DNA of 58,813 nucleotides. Origin: DASXYU01 sp036502295. GTDB lineage: Bacteria > Actinomycetota > Actinomycetes > Mycobacteriales > Jatrophihabitantaceae. The translations under genes were made by a program, and so were the position numbers. The notes under the pieces are model-generated. The model searched no databases and was not told where the DNA came from. It was given only the letters and a program-made list of their open reading frames with translations. The DNA lies in contig DASXYU010000090.1 of assembly GCA_036502295.1 (NCBI GenBank), forward strand, positions 1-58,813, given 5' to 3'. This document shows, piece by piece, positions 1 to 8,576 of this stretch (the first letter of the stretch is position 1; the number at the start of each line of letters is the position of its first letter).

Positions 1-24
1 GAGGGTTCACAACCCAACGAGCTG

Positions 25-109
25 TACGGGCGGAGGGACTCGAACCCCCACGGTGTCTCCACCACTGGGACCTAAACCCAGCGCGTCTGGCCAATTCCGC
101 CACGCCCGC
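25..109 (-). tRNA. tRNA-Leu (anticodon UAG)
   Basis: On the minus strand the sequence folds as a class II tRNA. The 7-bp acceptor stem has arms GCGGGCG and CGCCCGT, closed by a G-U pair, with discriminator A. The anticodon stem CTGGG/CCCAG encloses the loop TTTAGGT, giving anticodon UAG, which reads CUA leucine codons. A long variable arm and a T-arm with GGTTCGAGTCC follow. CCA is not encoded. The 85-nt length fits tRNA-Leu. Confidence 0.95.
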
Positions 110-123
110 ATGCAGCTGACACT

Positions 124-1686
124 TTAGTCAGCTTTGGTGGCACGGATGTCGTGGCCGACGCTGGACAGGCAGCGCCCCGTCTTGAGGTCCCAGCTCCAGC
201 CGTGCATCTGGCAGGTGAGTTCGTCTCCATGCACCTCCCCGAAGCGGGAGAGGTCTGCCTTGAGGTGCGGGCAACGACGCTGCACGTCCCAGTCACCGAG
301 GCGCACGGTGTCGGCGGCCTCGGCGGCGTTCTGCTCGGCGAACCAACCCTCGGCGTACTGCAGGCGCTCCTCGGTAAGGCACTTGAAGAAGACATAGATG
401 AACTCGTTGTACGGACCGATCCGCTTCGCCGAGAAACGGCACGACAGGAACAGCGAGTTCGACCAGTCGATCTCATGCTCGACGATGAGTCGCTCGAGGA
501 TCGCCCGTGAGGTCTTGAACTCGTAGCGAACGCGCTCATCGGCGTACTCACGCACGGTCCGAGTCTCGAAGTCGAGCAGGACGTCCACGTCGCCACGTCC
601 GCCTTCCTCAACCGGCGCGTCCTCGGCGAGCAACCGCACACCTCCCTCGACACCGCGGGCGATGTGATCGGCTTCGATCAGCAGCGGCTCGAACCACGAC
701 TTCAACTCACCGAGGACGTCGAGCCCGGGCTGCGCCCACGTCTTCTTCGCCGCCTCGACCTCCGGCATGCGCCGGGTCTGCATGTCACGCAGGTACGCGG
801 TCTTGGTCTCGTTCGAGGCGAAGATCGTCGCCGGGTCGTACGGATGCTCCGCCGGGCAGTCGGCAACACCCAGGTCGGCGATCGAGCCGGGCAGCAGCAA
901 CCGTCCTTCGTCGTGACCGTGCTCGCGCAGGAAATCGAGGTAGACGGTCTGATCCGGAAAGATGTTGCTGTCATCGCCGTGGATGTCGTTGAGGTGGAAC
1001 AGCTCCGGGTCGAGGAAGCAGGGCGGCCCTGCCGTCGGGAAGACAACGCGGGCGCCGGCCTCTTCGATGTACCGCAGTGAGCGGTCGTTCTGCCGCTTGC
1101 GCTTGTTCACACCCAGCGCGTGCCTGGCCCGCTCCGGCAGCTCATAGACCATCGGGAACCAGATCGCGCCGGAGAACTGCAGCAGGTAGCCGTCGATCGG
1201 CCCGAGTTCGGTGAAGTGTGAGGTATTCGCCGGACGCGCGTCGTTCTGGTTGAGGACGCGGTGCTCACCGTCATAGACCCAGAGCGAGGAGTCACCGATG
1301 GGCCCATCCGTCGGCGAGGTGAGCGAGTCGATCATGATCTGCAGACCGTCGAGCTCCATCACCTCGCCGTTGATCGGCTGGGCGAAGTTGCTGAAGCCGA
1401 CATCCAGCAGGGCGTCACGCAGCTCGTCGGTCGGGAAGTCCGGCAGCAGCACCGTCGTGTTCTTGGAGACGTAACGACGGAGATTCTCCGGGTCGAAATG
1501 ATCGCGGTGCAAATGGCTGATGAAGAGGTAGTCGGCCTGGCCGAATCGGTCCCAGTCGAGCTGCGAATTGTCCGGGAACGGGAACCACGAGCCGAAGTAG
1601 GCCGGGTTCACCCAGGGGTCCGCGAGGATCGTGCCGTGGGCCGTTTCGATGAACACACTCGCGTGTCCGAGGCCCGTGATCCGCAT
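124..1686 (-). CDS. Metallo-beta-lactamase-fold hydrolase fused to a C-terminal Rieske [2Fe-2S] domain
   Basis: The 520-aa protein has two recognisable parts. The N-terminal metallo-beta-lactamase fold carries the metal motif HLHRDH at residues 58-63. The C-terminus carries a Rieske cluster motif, C472-P-H474 and C492-x2-H495, followed by GWSWDL. The combination recalls CMP-N-acetylneuraminate hydroxylase relatives, but there the Rieske domain precedes the MBL fold, so the order here is reversed. No signal peptide is seen, so it is probably a cytoplasmic redox or oxygenase-type enzyme. The substrate is unknown. Fold calls are firm; the CMAH comparison is an inference from domain content. Confidence 0.8.
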   Translation of the reverse strand: MRITGLGHASVFIETAHGTILADPWVNPAYFGSWFPFPDNSQLDWDRFGQADYLFISHLHRDHFDPENLRRYVSKNTTVLLPDFPTDELRDALLDVGFSNFAQPINGEVMELDGLQIMIDSLTSPTDGPIGDSSLWVYDGEHRVLNQNDARPANTSHFTELGPIDGYLLQFSGAIWFPMVYELPERARHALGVNKRKRQNDRSLRYIEEAGARVVFPTAGPPCFLDPELFHLNDIHGDDSNIFPDQTVYLDFLREHGHDEGRLLLPGSIADLGVADCPAEHPYDPATIFASNETKTAYLRDMQTRRMPEVEAAKKTWAQPGLDVLGELKSWFEPLLIEADHIARGVEGGVRLLAEDAPVEEGGRGDVDVLLDFETRTVREYADERVRYEFKTSRAILERLIVEHEIDWSNSLFLSCRFSAKRIGPYNEFIYVFFKCLTEERLQYAEGWFAEQNAAEAADTVRLGDWDVQRRCPHLKADLSRFGEVHGDELTCQMHGWSWDLKTGRCLSSVGHDIRATKAD

Positions 1687-1695
1687 AGGACGACC

Positions 1696-1759
1696 TTAAT
1701 GCCGGGCCCCGCGCCCGGCTCGGGAGGTTAATGCCGGGTCCTGCGCCGGGCTCCGAGGA
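1696..1759. repeat. Imperfect 32-bp tandem duplication in a divergent promoter region
   Basis: Two adjacent copies of a 32-bp unit that begins TTAATGCCGGG occupy 1696-1727 and 1728-1759, between the divergent MBL/Rieske and DUF2631 genes. The first copy contains the perfect 7-bp inverted repeat GCCGGGC/GCCCGGC with a 5-nt loop. The arm is degraded in the second copy. Confidence 0.6.
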
Positions 1760-1828
1760 CATCGTGGCAGACTGTCCGCAACGTCCACGACCCATTCCGC
1801 GGACCTCGTTTCGCAAAAGGAGCATGCC

Positions 1829-2062
1829 GTGGCTCACGACTCGCACAGCGATCACGAGCAGCCCAGCGATTGGGGCTGGCACGGCGAGTTTCCGAAGGTC
1901 GCTCGCGTCATGGGCTGGATCTGCGTCGTCATCCTGCTGCTCATGTGCACGGCGACGAAGTACAACCACTCGGGAACGATGTGGCTGCTGATCTCGGCCG
2001 GCACCCTCGTCGTCGGCCTCTTCTGGGATGTACAGCGCCGCCGCAACGCCTGGCGTAAATAG
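1829..2062 (+). CDS. DUF2631 small membrane protein
   Basis: A 77-aa protein of the actinobacterial DUF2631 family, recognised by the N-terminal SDWGWHGE stretch and the compact two-helix hydrophobic body. The helices run roughly over residues 27-42 (VMGWICVVILLLMCTA) and 49-66, and a basic tail (QRRRNAWRK) should lie in the cytoplasm. The start is GTG at 1829 with AAAGGAG at 1816-1822. Function is unknown. In many relatives this family lies near rlmN, but here it is about 12 kb from rlmN and divergent from the MBL/Rieske gene. Confidence 0.8.
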   Translation: MAHDSHSDHEQPSDWGWHGEFPKVARVMGWICVVILLLMCTATKYNHSGTMWLLISAGTLVVGLFWDVQRRRNAWRK

Positions 2063-2078
2063 TCGCCCGAGGCACGTA

Positions 2079-2140
2079 ATCTGCGGCGTTCTCGTCGTCC
2101 ACCGTATGCCTGATACGGCCTTCCTCCTCTGCCTCGCATC
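2079..2140 (-). repeat. Dispersed hairpin repeat, copy A (convergent intergenic)
   Basis: Read on the minus strand, this 62-bp block aligns without gaps to 14309-14370 at about 50 of 62 positions. Its centre is a perfect stem CCGTAT/ATACGG around a 5-nt loop. Both copies lie in tail-to-tail intergenic gaps. They may be REP-like extragenic elements or bidirectional terminators. Confidence 0.65.
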
Positions 2141-2163
2141 TTGCGCACCTCAGGCGCATTGAG

Positions 2164-3576
2164 TTAGCTGTCGAAGCCGAGGCCGAGGCGATCGAGCAGG
2201 TGCAGCCAGAGGCCCTCGCGCCCCTTCGAATCCGCCCGCGACATCGCACGCTGCGTCACCTGGATCCCGGCGTACTTGATCGGTTCCGGCGGGAACGGCG
2301 TAGGACGGGAGCGCACCGCCTTCAGCCTCGTCGCCTCGGTGTCCCGGCCGTCGAGCAGATCCAGCATCACTTGCGCACCGAAGCGGGTAGCGCCGACCCC
2401 GAGCCCGGTGTAGCCGAGGCTGTAGGCGATGCGTCCACCCTTCGCGGTGCGCTGGAACGCGAAGAACCGGCTGCACGTGTCGATGGCACCGCCCCACTGG
2501 TGCGTGAAGCGCAATCCGTCGAGCTGCGGGAACGTCTCGAAGAATTGACCGGCCAGGGTGTCGAAGGTCTCCGGTCGTTGGGTGAGCTCCTCGTCCAGCC
2601 CGTTGCGCCAGTGGTAGACCGCGTCGTAGCCGCCCCAGAGGATCCGGTTGTCGGCGGTGAGTCGGTAGTAGTGGAAGTGGTAGGACGGCTCCCCCACTCC
2701 CTGCCGGTTCTGCCATCCGATCGAGGCGAGTTGCTCCTCGCTCAACGGCTCGGTCATCAGCGCGTAGTCATAGACCGGGACGATGAACTTGCGCGTGCGG
2801 CGCAGCGGTGACGGGAAGACGTTCGTGCCGAGCGCTAGGCGATGCGCATAGACCGTCGGGCCGGCGCCCCAGCGACCGAACCAGGGGCCGGTGCTCACCT
2901 CGACGCCCGCTCCGTGCCTGCCGATCCAGCTCACCCAGGTGTTCTCGTAGATCCGCACGCCGAGCTTGAGACACGCCTGCTTCAGGCCCCACGCGAGCTT
3001 GGCGGGGTCCACGATCGCCGTGTCGTTGCGGTGCCAGCTGCCGGCGAGGTATTTGGGCGAGTTGAGTTCCGCCCGTACCGCGTCCTGGTCCAGGAAGACG
3101 GCGTCCTCACCGAGGGACCGGGCGTCCTCGGCGTCCTCCTCCAGCCATTCGATCTGGTGTGGCTCCACCGCCACTTCGAGGGCGCCGGTGCGGCGGAAGT
3201 CGCAGTCGAATCCGTAGCGGGCGACCGCCGCTTCGATCGCGTCGAGGTTCTCTCGACCGAGGCGCTCGAGAGTGGGCATCTCCTTGGGGTGCCGGGCCAA
3301 GCCGTTCTCGTGGCCGTGCGTCAGGCTCGCCGCGCAGAAGCCGCCGTTGCGTCCGGAGGCCGCCCAGCCGACCGTCCTGCCTTCCAGCAACACCACCTCG
3401 CGCGAGGGGTCCTGCTCCTTGGCGAGCAGTGCCGTCCAGAGACCGGTGTAGCCGCCACCCACGACGGCGAGGTCGCAGTGGGCGTCTGAGCCGAGCGGCT
3501 CGCAGGGCGCCGGTGCGTCGGGCCTGTCGAGCCAGAAGGGTTTGGGTGTCGCGTCAGTGAGTGCGGGATGGCCCAT
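2164..3576 (-). CDS. FAD-dependent amine oxidase of the DAO family (PuuB-like)
   Basis: 470 aa. The N-terminus has the ADP-binding Rossmann motif VVGGGYTGLWTALLAKE (about residues 38-54) and then the family signature GWAASGRNGGF near residue 70. This pattern is typical of the gamma-glutamylputrescine oxidase/glycine oxidase-like branch of the DAO family, which oxidises amines with FAD and releases H2O2. A conserved THQWGGAID block occurs in the C-terminal half. The gene is the last of a leftward run after potC (60-bp gap), which suggests that the imported polyamine or a derivative is the substrate. No puuA-type glutamylation gene is in the window, so the exact substrate is uncertain. Confidence 0.8.
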   Translation of the reverse strand: MGHPALTDATPKPFWLDRPDAPAPCEPLGSDAHCDLAVVGGGYTGLWTALLAKEQDPSREVVLLEGRTVGWAASGRNGGFCAASLTHGHENGLARHPKEMPTLERLGRENLDAIEAAVARYGFDCDFRRTGALEVAVEPHQIEWLEEDAEDARSLGEDAVFLDQDAVRAELNSPKYLAGSWHRNDTAIVDPAKLAWGLKQACLKLGVRIYENTWVSWIGRHGAGVEVSTGPWFGRWGAGPTVYAHRLALGTNVFPSPLRRTRKFIVPVYDYALMTEPLSEEQLASIGWQNRQGVGEPSYHFHYYRLTADNRILWGGYDAVYHWRNGLDEELTQRPETFDTLAGQFFETFPQLDGLRFTHQWGGAIDTCSRFFAFQRTAKGGRIAYSLGYTGLGVGATRFGAQVMLDLLDGRDTEATRLKAVRSRPTPFPPEPIKYAGIQVTQRAMSRADSKGREGLWLHLLDRLGLGFDS

Positions 3577-3636
3577 GCGTTATCAGTGGCTCTGCCGTTT
3601 CTGCTCGGTCGAACGATGGTGTGAGGGTACGTGCGG

Positions 3637-4515
3637 TCAGCTGGCGCGGCGGTTCCATACCGCGCTCGACACCGCGATGAGGACGCCGACGACGAAGATC
3701 ACGCTGCCCATCGCGTAGACCTGTGGCGGCAGCTGGCCGGCGTTGCGTTCGTACGCGCCCCACACCCACAGGGGAAACATCTGCGTGTTGCCGCTGTTGA
3801 AGCTCGTGATGATGTAGTCGTCGATCGACATCGCGAAGGCGAGCAACCCACCGGAGACGACACCCGGCATGATCCCCGGCAGCGTCACCCGGAAGAACGT
3901 CACGAGATGCCCGGCACCGAGGTCGTGGGCGGCCTCCTCGAGCGCCGGGTCCAGACCCGCCATGCGAGCCCGGACCGTGACCGCCACGTAGGCGAGGCTG
4001 AACATCACGTGTGCCAGCAGGATCGTGACGAAGCCCAGCGGGATGTCGAGGGTGAGGAAGAGGCTCAGCAGCGCGGCACCGAGGACGACCTCGGGGGCGG
4101 CGATGTTCGCGAAGAGCAGCAGGTTCACCGACCCGATGCCACGGAACTTGCTCCGTCCCATCGCGAGCCCCATGAGGGTGCCCAGAACCATCGCGATGGC
4201 CGTCGTCAGCAACGCGATGTAGAGCGAGTTGCGAAACGCCTCGGTGAGGTCCGGGGTGTCGAAGAGACGGGTGTACCACTTGACGGTGAAGCCGTTCCAG
4301 TGCGTATCGACGACCGCCTTGCCGCCTCGCGTCTGGTTGAAGCTGAAGACGATCATGACGACGATCGGGGCGATGAGCCAGAGGATGACGAGCCATCCCC
4401 AGAGCGGCAGGAGCCACTTGCCGCCTACCTTCGACCGCTTGCTGTCGACGGGCCGGTTGTCGAGTTCGGTGGCGTGCTTGAGCGTCTCGACCGCGCCCCC
4501 CATGCTCGTCGTCAT
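3637..4515 (-). CDS. potC: Polyamine ABC transporter permease (PotC-type)
   Basis: 292 aa inner-membrane permease of the spermidine/putrescine importer. About six hydrophobic segments are visible, starting with LLPLWGWLVILWLIAPIVVMIVFSF after a charged N-terminus. The EAA loop that contacts the ATPase is readable as EEAAHDLGAGHLVTFFRVTLPGI in two adjoining stretches near residues 192-215. Its ATG overlaps the stop of potB by one base (TGATG at 4513-4517), so the two are translationally coupled. PotC-type assignment rests on length, order and the EAA loop; other small cationic substrates are possible. Confidence 0.88.
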   Translation of the reverse strand: MTTSMGGAVETLKHATELDNRPVDSKRSKVGGKWLLPLWGWLVILWLIAPIVVMIVFSFNQTRGGKAVVDTHWNGFTVKWYTRLFDTPDLTEAFRNSLYIALLTTAIAMVLGTLMGLAMGRSKFRGIGSVNLLLFANIAAPEVVLGAALLSLFLTLDIPLGFVTILLAHVMFSLAYVAVTVRARMAGLDPALEEAAHDLGAGHLVTFFRVTLPGIMPGVVSGGLLAFAMSIDDYIITSFNSGNTQMFPLWVWGAYERNAGQLPPQVYAMGSVIFVVGVLIAVSSAVWNRRAS

Positions 4516-5423
4516 CAGGCGGCCGCCATTTCCAGAGCGTCCTCGGTACCGAGGACTCGCGCATAGACGAAGACGCCGATCAGCAGGATCGCCATGAGGA
4601 TGAAGGACAGCGCCGCGGCGGTCGGGTATTGCAGGTCGGTGATGTATTGGGTGTCGATGACCGTGCCGATCATCGTCTGATGGGTTCCGCCGAGGATCTG
4701 CGCATCGACGTAGTCCGACGCCACCGGGACGAAGGTGAGCAGCACCGAGGCGAAGAGGCCCGGGATCGAGAGCGGGAAGACGACCTTGAGAAAGGCGAGC
4801 GTCTTGCTGGCGTAGAGATCCGCCGACGCCTCCAGCAGGACGGGCTGGACCCGTTCCAGGGAGACATAGATCGGCAGGATCGCGAACGGTAGGAAGTTGT
4901 AGACGAGTCCGCCGATGACCGCCATGTTGGTCTGCGTGTACTGGCCGTCGGTATCGGCGAGGTTGAGGGCGCGCAGCACCGTGAAGAGGCCGTGCTCGAC
5001 ATGAATGCCGTGCAGAGCACCATGGATCAGCCCGCTGTCACCGAGCATGAACTGCCAGCTCAGCGTCCGGATGACGAAGGAGACGAAGAAGGGCAGGAGT
5101 AGCAGGAAGAGCAGCGACGACTTGTACTTTCCGCCGCGGAACGCGATCCAGTACGCCACGGGATAACCGATCAGGAGACAGATCGCGGTCGCCACGATGC
5201 CGTAGATCAGCGAGCGGATGATCCGGTCGTGGAACTGGTTCCAGGCGTCCGCATACGTGCCGAGGTGCCAGGTCTGTTTGAAGCCTTCGAGGTCGTTGCC
5301 CGTCATCGTCGACACCGACAGCATCGCGACGATCGGGACGACGAAGAAGATCATCAGCCAGACCCAGCCCGGAAAGACCAGTGCGTAGGGGGCCAGCTTG
5401 TTCCGAATGCTGCGCGCGCTCAT
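4515..5423 (-). CDS. potB: Polyamine ABC transporter permease (PotB-type)
   Basis: 302 aa, partner permease to PotC. The first membrane segment begins LAPYALVFPGWVWLMIFFVVPIVAML, followed by five more hydrophobic segments. The EAA-type cytoplasmic loop LLEASADLYASKTLAFLKVVFPLSIPG is near residues 193-219 (written as motif, key residues E, A, G-like positions and the following proline). It starts 16 bp after potD and overlaps potC by one base. Four importer genes in A-D-B-C order on one strand strongly support a complete ABC importer. Confidence 0.88.
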   Translation of the reverse strand: MSARSIRNKLAPYALVFPGWVWLMIFFVVPIVAMLSVSTMTGNDLEGFKQTWHLGTYADAWNQFHDRIIRSLIYGIVATAICLLIGYPVAYWIAFRGGKYKSSLLFLLLLPFFVSFVIRTLSWQFMLGDSGLIHGALHGIHVEHGLFTVLRALNLADTDGQYTQTNMAVIGGLVYNFLPFAILPIYVSLERVQPVLLEASADLYASKTLAFLKVVFPLSIPGLFASVLLTFVPVASDYVDAQILGGTHQTMIGTVIDTQYITDLQYPTAAALSFILMAILLIGVFVYARVLGTEDALEMAAA

Positions 5424-5439
5424 CGGTCCCTCCGTCCTC

Positions 5440-6765
5440 TTACGCCTGGACGATGGGCTGGAAGAGGGCGTTCCACTGGGTCAGCTCGTCCTGCGTCAGC
5501 ACCCGGTAGCGGTGCAGCAGGGTCAGGTCCTGCGCGGTGGGGAAAATCAGCGGGCTGTTGGCGAGGCCGTTGTAGTAGTCCTCGCCCTCCTTGTCGCCGC
5601 TCTTCTTCGCGTCCGCAGCCTCCTGCAGGTAGATGTCACGGGCGGCGGGTACCGGGGTGAAGTAGTTGATGTAGTCATCGAGGGTGGCCGCGACCTCGGG
5701 CTGGTAGACGTAGTCCATGTAGGTCATCGCATCGAGCGGGTGGTCGGCGTAGCGCGGGATGCACATGTTGTCGGTCCAGATCAGCGCCCCCTCTTTGGGG
5801 ACGATGAACTCCAGCTCCGCGCCGGAGGCGTTGGCCTGGAAGACGTCACCGGACCACGCCATGCTCACCCACGTGTTGCCCGCCTTGAGGTCGCCGATGT
5901 AGTCCTGCGAGTAGTACTTGCGCACGAGCGGTTGCTGCTTGATGAGCCAGTCGGCGGCCTTCTGCCAATCGGCCGGGGTCGAGGTCTCGGGATTGACGCC
6001 GACGGCGCAGAGAGCACACCCGGGCAGGTCCTGGTTGTCGGCGAACATCCCGATCTTTCCCTTGAGCGCGGGATCGAGCAGGTCCTGCCAGCTCGTGATC
6101 TTCTTGCCGACCTTCTTCGGGTTGTAGGCGATGCCGGTGATGCCCGACTGCCAGGCCATCGTGAAGACGTTGCCCCGGTCATAGCTCGGGTCCTTCACCA
6201 GATCGGAGGCCTGTGCGTAGAAGTTCGGCATCCGGGTCTGGTCCAGCGGCAGCAGGTAGTCGCGGGTGATGAGGGCATCCAGCTCGATGCCGTTGGTGAT
6301 GACCATCAGGTCGTAGCCGGTGCTGCGTCCCGCCTTGAGCAGTGGAGCGATCTTGGCGTAGTAGGTGTCGTCCTCATCGATGACCTCGTCGTACTTGACC
6401 TTGATGCCGCTCTTCTTGGTGAACTCGTCAAGGCTGGGGTGCACGCTGTCGTCATCGGGATCGACGTCCATGTAGAGCGGCCAGTTGGCGAAGTTCAGCT
6501 GACCGTCGGCCTTGGTGTAGCCGGTCCAGAACTTCTCGATCGCCCGCTGCTGTCCCCACATGCTGTCGCCGCCACCGCCGGTGGTGGCGGCCGTCCCGGT
6601 GCCGCTGCCCGCGTTCGGCTGCGTCCCCTTGATCGAGCAGGCGCTGAGCGCGAGGCCGAGCGCCGAGAGGCCGCCCATCTGCATCATCCGGCGCCGGGAG
6701 AGACGCGGCTGGGTAAGACCCCGCAGCAGATCCGGCGAGAGATCGGGACGCATTTCCTCGCTCAT
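5440..6765 (-). CDS. potD: Polyamine ABC transporter substrate-binding lipoprotein (PotD/PotF-type)
   Basis: 441 aa from the chosen ATG at 6765. This start overlaps the potA stop as ATGA and is preceded by GGAGGAAG inside potA; a longer frame upstream is low-complexity Arg-rich and lies inside potA. The leader has a twin-arginine motif (S23-R-R-R-M-M-Q) followed by a hydrophobic stretch and lipobox LSAC with Cys43, indicating a Tat-exported lipoprotein. The mature part shows the PotD/PotF pattern: LNFANWPLYMD, then VKYDEVIDEDDTYYAKI, and WTDNMCIP further on. It captures polyamine outside the membrane and delivers it to PotBC. Confidence 0.9.
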   Translation of the reverse strand: MSEEMRPDLSPDLLRGLTQPRLSRRRMMQMGGLSALGLALSACSIKGTQPNAGSGTGTAATTGGGGDSMWGQQRAIEKFWTGYTKADGQLNFANWPLYMDVDPDDDSVHPSLDEFTKKSGIKVKYDEVIDEDDTYYAKIAPLLKAGRSTGYDLMVITNGIELDALITRDYLLPLDQTRMPNFYAQASDLVKDPSYDRGNVFTMAWQSGITGIAYNPKKVGKKITSWQDLLDPALKGKIGMFADNQDLPGCALCAVGVNPETSTPADWQKAADWLIKQQPLVRKYYSQDYIGDLKAGNTWVSMAWSGDVFQANASGAELEFIVPKEGALIWTDNMCIPRYADHPLDAMTYMDYVYQPEVAATLDDYINYFTPVPAARDIYLQEAADAKKSGDKEGEDYYNGLANSPLIFPTAQDLTLLHRYRVLTQDELTQWNALFQPIVQA

Positions 6766-7910
6766 GCTGCTTCCTCCTCGTCGACGGCGCCGGGTTCGAC
6801 ACCCGCCGCGAGGGCGAGGGAGTGTTCGGGACGCCAGGAAAGCCACACACTCTCGCCACGGCTGGCGACGTCGCTGGAGTCGGAGGCGTTCTGCAGGAAG
6901 ACGAGAAGCTCACCCTCAGCGGTGGTGACGGCGTACTGCGTCGAGGTGCCGAGGTAGACGACCTCCGTGACGATGCCGCGCAGCACGCAGCGCCCGGCCT
7001 CGGGCTCGGCCTTGCCGATGATGATCTTCTCGGGGCGGACGGTGAGGTCCAGCTCCCCGCCGACCGTTCCACCAGAGGCGATGGCGTCCGGAACGATCAG
7101 TGACTGGTCGGGGCCGACATCGAGGATCGCCGTCGTGCCGTCGAGCTGCTTCACCTTTCCCTTGAGCAGGTTCGATGTGCCGATGAAGCCGGCGACGAAG
7201 CGCGTGCAAGGACGCTCGTACACCTCGCGCGGCGCACCGAGCTGCTCGATGCGACCGGCATTCATCACGATGAGGCGATCCGACATCGTCAACGCTTCGT
7301 TCTGGTCGTGGGTGACGAAGACGAAGGTGATGCCTACCTCGCGTTGGATGCGCTTAAGTTCGATCTGCATCGCCTGGCGAAGCTTGAGGTCGAGGGCTGC
7401 CAGCGGCTCGTCGAGGAGAAGTGCACGAGGACGGTTCACCAGCGCGCGGGCGAGGGCCACGCGCTGCTGCTGACCTCCGGAGAGCTCACTCGGGCGGCGG
7501 GCGGCCTTGCCGTCGAGCTGAACGAGGTCGAGCATCTCGTTCACCCGGGTCTTGATCTCCGACTTGGAGACGCCCTTGCGCTTGAGGCCGAAGGCGACGT
7601 TCTCGAAGACGTTCATATGCGGGAAGAGCGCATACGACTGGAAGACCATGTTGACGTCGCGATTGTTCGGAGCGACACCGACGACATCCTTGCCGTAGAG
7701 CAGGATCTGACCCTCGCTGGGCTCCTCGAATCCGCCGATCATGCGCAGCGTCGTGGTCTTGCCACATCCGGAGGGGCCGAGCAGCGAGAAGAACTCACCC
7801 TCGCCGATGGTGAGATCCACGCACTCGACCGCGGCCACGACGCCGCTCTTCGTCTGGAACCTCTTCGCGATGCCGACCAGCTCGATGGCCGGGACTGTCG
7901 GATCTGTCAC
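6762..7910 (-). CDS. potA: Polyamine ABC transporter ATPase (PotA-type)
   Basis: 382 aa from a GTG at 7910 preceded by GGGGAGA; an in-frame start at 7949 would add 13 residues and cannot be excluded. It contains Walker A GPSGCGKTTTLRMI, the signature LSGGQQQRVALARAL, Walker B RALLLDEPLAALD and the H-loop VFVTHDQ. A C-terminal TOBE-like extension (about residues 250-382) with VRPEKIIIGK fits the PotA/MalK/CysA type of ATPase. It is the first gene of the leftward polyamine operon, divergent from the Lrp regulator at 8089. Confidence 0.9.
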   Translation of the reverse strand: MTDPTVPAIELVGIAKRFQTKSGVVAAVECVDLTIGEGEFFSLLGPSGCGKTTTLRMIGGFEEPSEGQILLYGKDVVGVAPNNRDVNMVFQSYALFPHMNVFENVAFGLKRKGVSKSEIKTRVNEMLDLVQLDGKAARRPSELSGGQQQRVALARALVNRPRALLLDEPLAALDLKLRQAMQIELKRIQREVGITFVFVTHDQNEALTMSDRLIVMNAGRIEQLGAPREVYERPCTRFVAGFIGTSNLLKGKVKQLDGTTAILDVGPDQSLIVPDAIASGGTVGGELDLTVRPEKIIIGKAEPEAGRCVLRGIVTEVVYLGTSTQYAVTTAEGELLVFLQNASDSSDVASRGESVWLSWRPEHSLALAAGVEPGAVDEEEAA

Positions 7911-7960
7911 GCCGCCTGTCTCCCCTCGCGCGCACCGAGCCGTCACCACGGTTCGGCAGA

Positions 7961-7977
7961 GGCTACGCGAAGTAGCC
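7961..7977. promoter_or_regulatory. Inverted repeat in the potA-lrp divergent region
   Basis: GGCTAC (7961-7966) and GTAGCC (7972-7977) form a 6-bp dyad with 5-nt spacing, about 50 bp upstream of potA and 110 bp upstream of lrp. It is a plausible regulator site, possibly for the Lrp protein itself, but this is only inferred from position. Confidence 0.35.
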
Positions 7978-8053
7978 GTTGGGGAATCCTGACATGAGAC
8001 CCGTATCAGGGAAAGGAATTCGTTGTTACGAACCTGTTTCGCTGCGGATTCGC

Positions 8054-8082
8054 TTGAAAACGGCCTGAAAGTGACCGATGAT
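8054..8082 (+). promoter_or_regulatory. Probable leaderless promoter of the Lrp-family gene
   Basis: TTGAAA (8054-8059), 17-bp spacer, GATGAT (8077-8082). The ATG of the regulator at 8089 lies 7 bp after the -10 element, so transcription would begin at or next to the start codon. No Shine-Dalgarno is visible. Confidence 0.5.
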
Positions 8083-8088
8083 CAGTGC

Positions 8089-8556
8089 ATGGCACGCTCC
8101 ACTCCGAAGGATTTCGTAGACGACACCTCGCGCGCCATCATCGAGCAACTGCAAGAGGACGGCCGTCGCGCCTACGCCACGATCGGCAAAGCGGTCGGTT
8201 TGTCCGAAGCCGCCGTCCGGCAGCGTGTGCAGAAACTCGTGGACAACGGCGTCGTGCAGATCGTCGCCGTGACCGATCCCACCCAGGTCGGCTTCGCCCG
8301 TCAGGCGATGATCGCGATCAAGGTCTCCGGCGACGTCGAGACCGTCGCCGAGCAGTTGGCGAAGATCGACGAGGTCGACTACCTCATCGTCACTGCGGGC
8401 TCGGTCGACATCCTCGCGGAGGTCGTCGCCAACGACGACGAGCACCTGCTCCAGTTGGTCAACCGCCGCATTCGCACCATCCCCGGTGTCGCGAGCACCG
8501 AAGCGTTCGTGTACCTGCGGCTGGCCAAACAGATCTACAACTGGGGAACCCGCTAA
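8089..8556 (+). CDS. Lrp/AsnC family transcriptional regulator
   Basis: 155 aa. The N-terminal winged helix has RAIIEQLQEDGRRAYATIGKAVGLSEAAVRQRVQKL (roughly residues 13-48, recognition helix near SEAAVRQRVQ). The C-terminal RAM ligand-binding domain carries VDYLIVTAGSVDILAEV and ends in a VYLRLAKQIYNWG tail. ATG 8089 was chosen because the longer frame from 8023 covers the promoter. It sits between the divergent importer and catabolic genes and probably senses an amine or amino acid to control both. Which direction it acts in cannot be read from sequence. Confidence 0.88.
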   Translation: MARSTPKDFVDDTSRAIIEQLQEDGRRAYATIGKAVGLSEAAVRQRVQKLVDNGVVQIVAVTDPTQVGFARQAMIAIKVSGDVETVAEQLAKIDEVDYLIVTAGSVDILAEVVANDDEHLLQLVNRRIRTIPGVASTEAFVYLRLAKQIYNWGTR

Positions 8557-8576
8557 AACAACTGTTTGGAGTTCTG

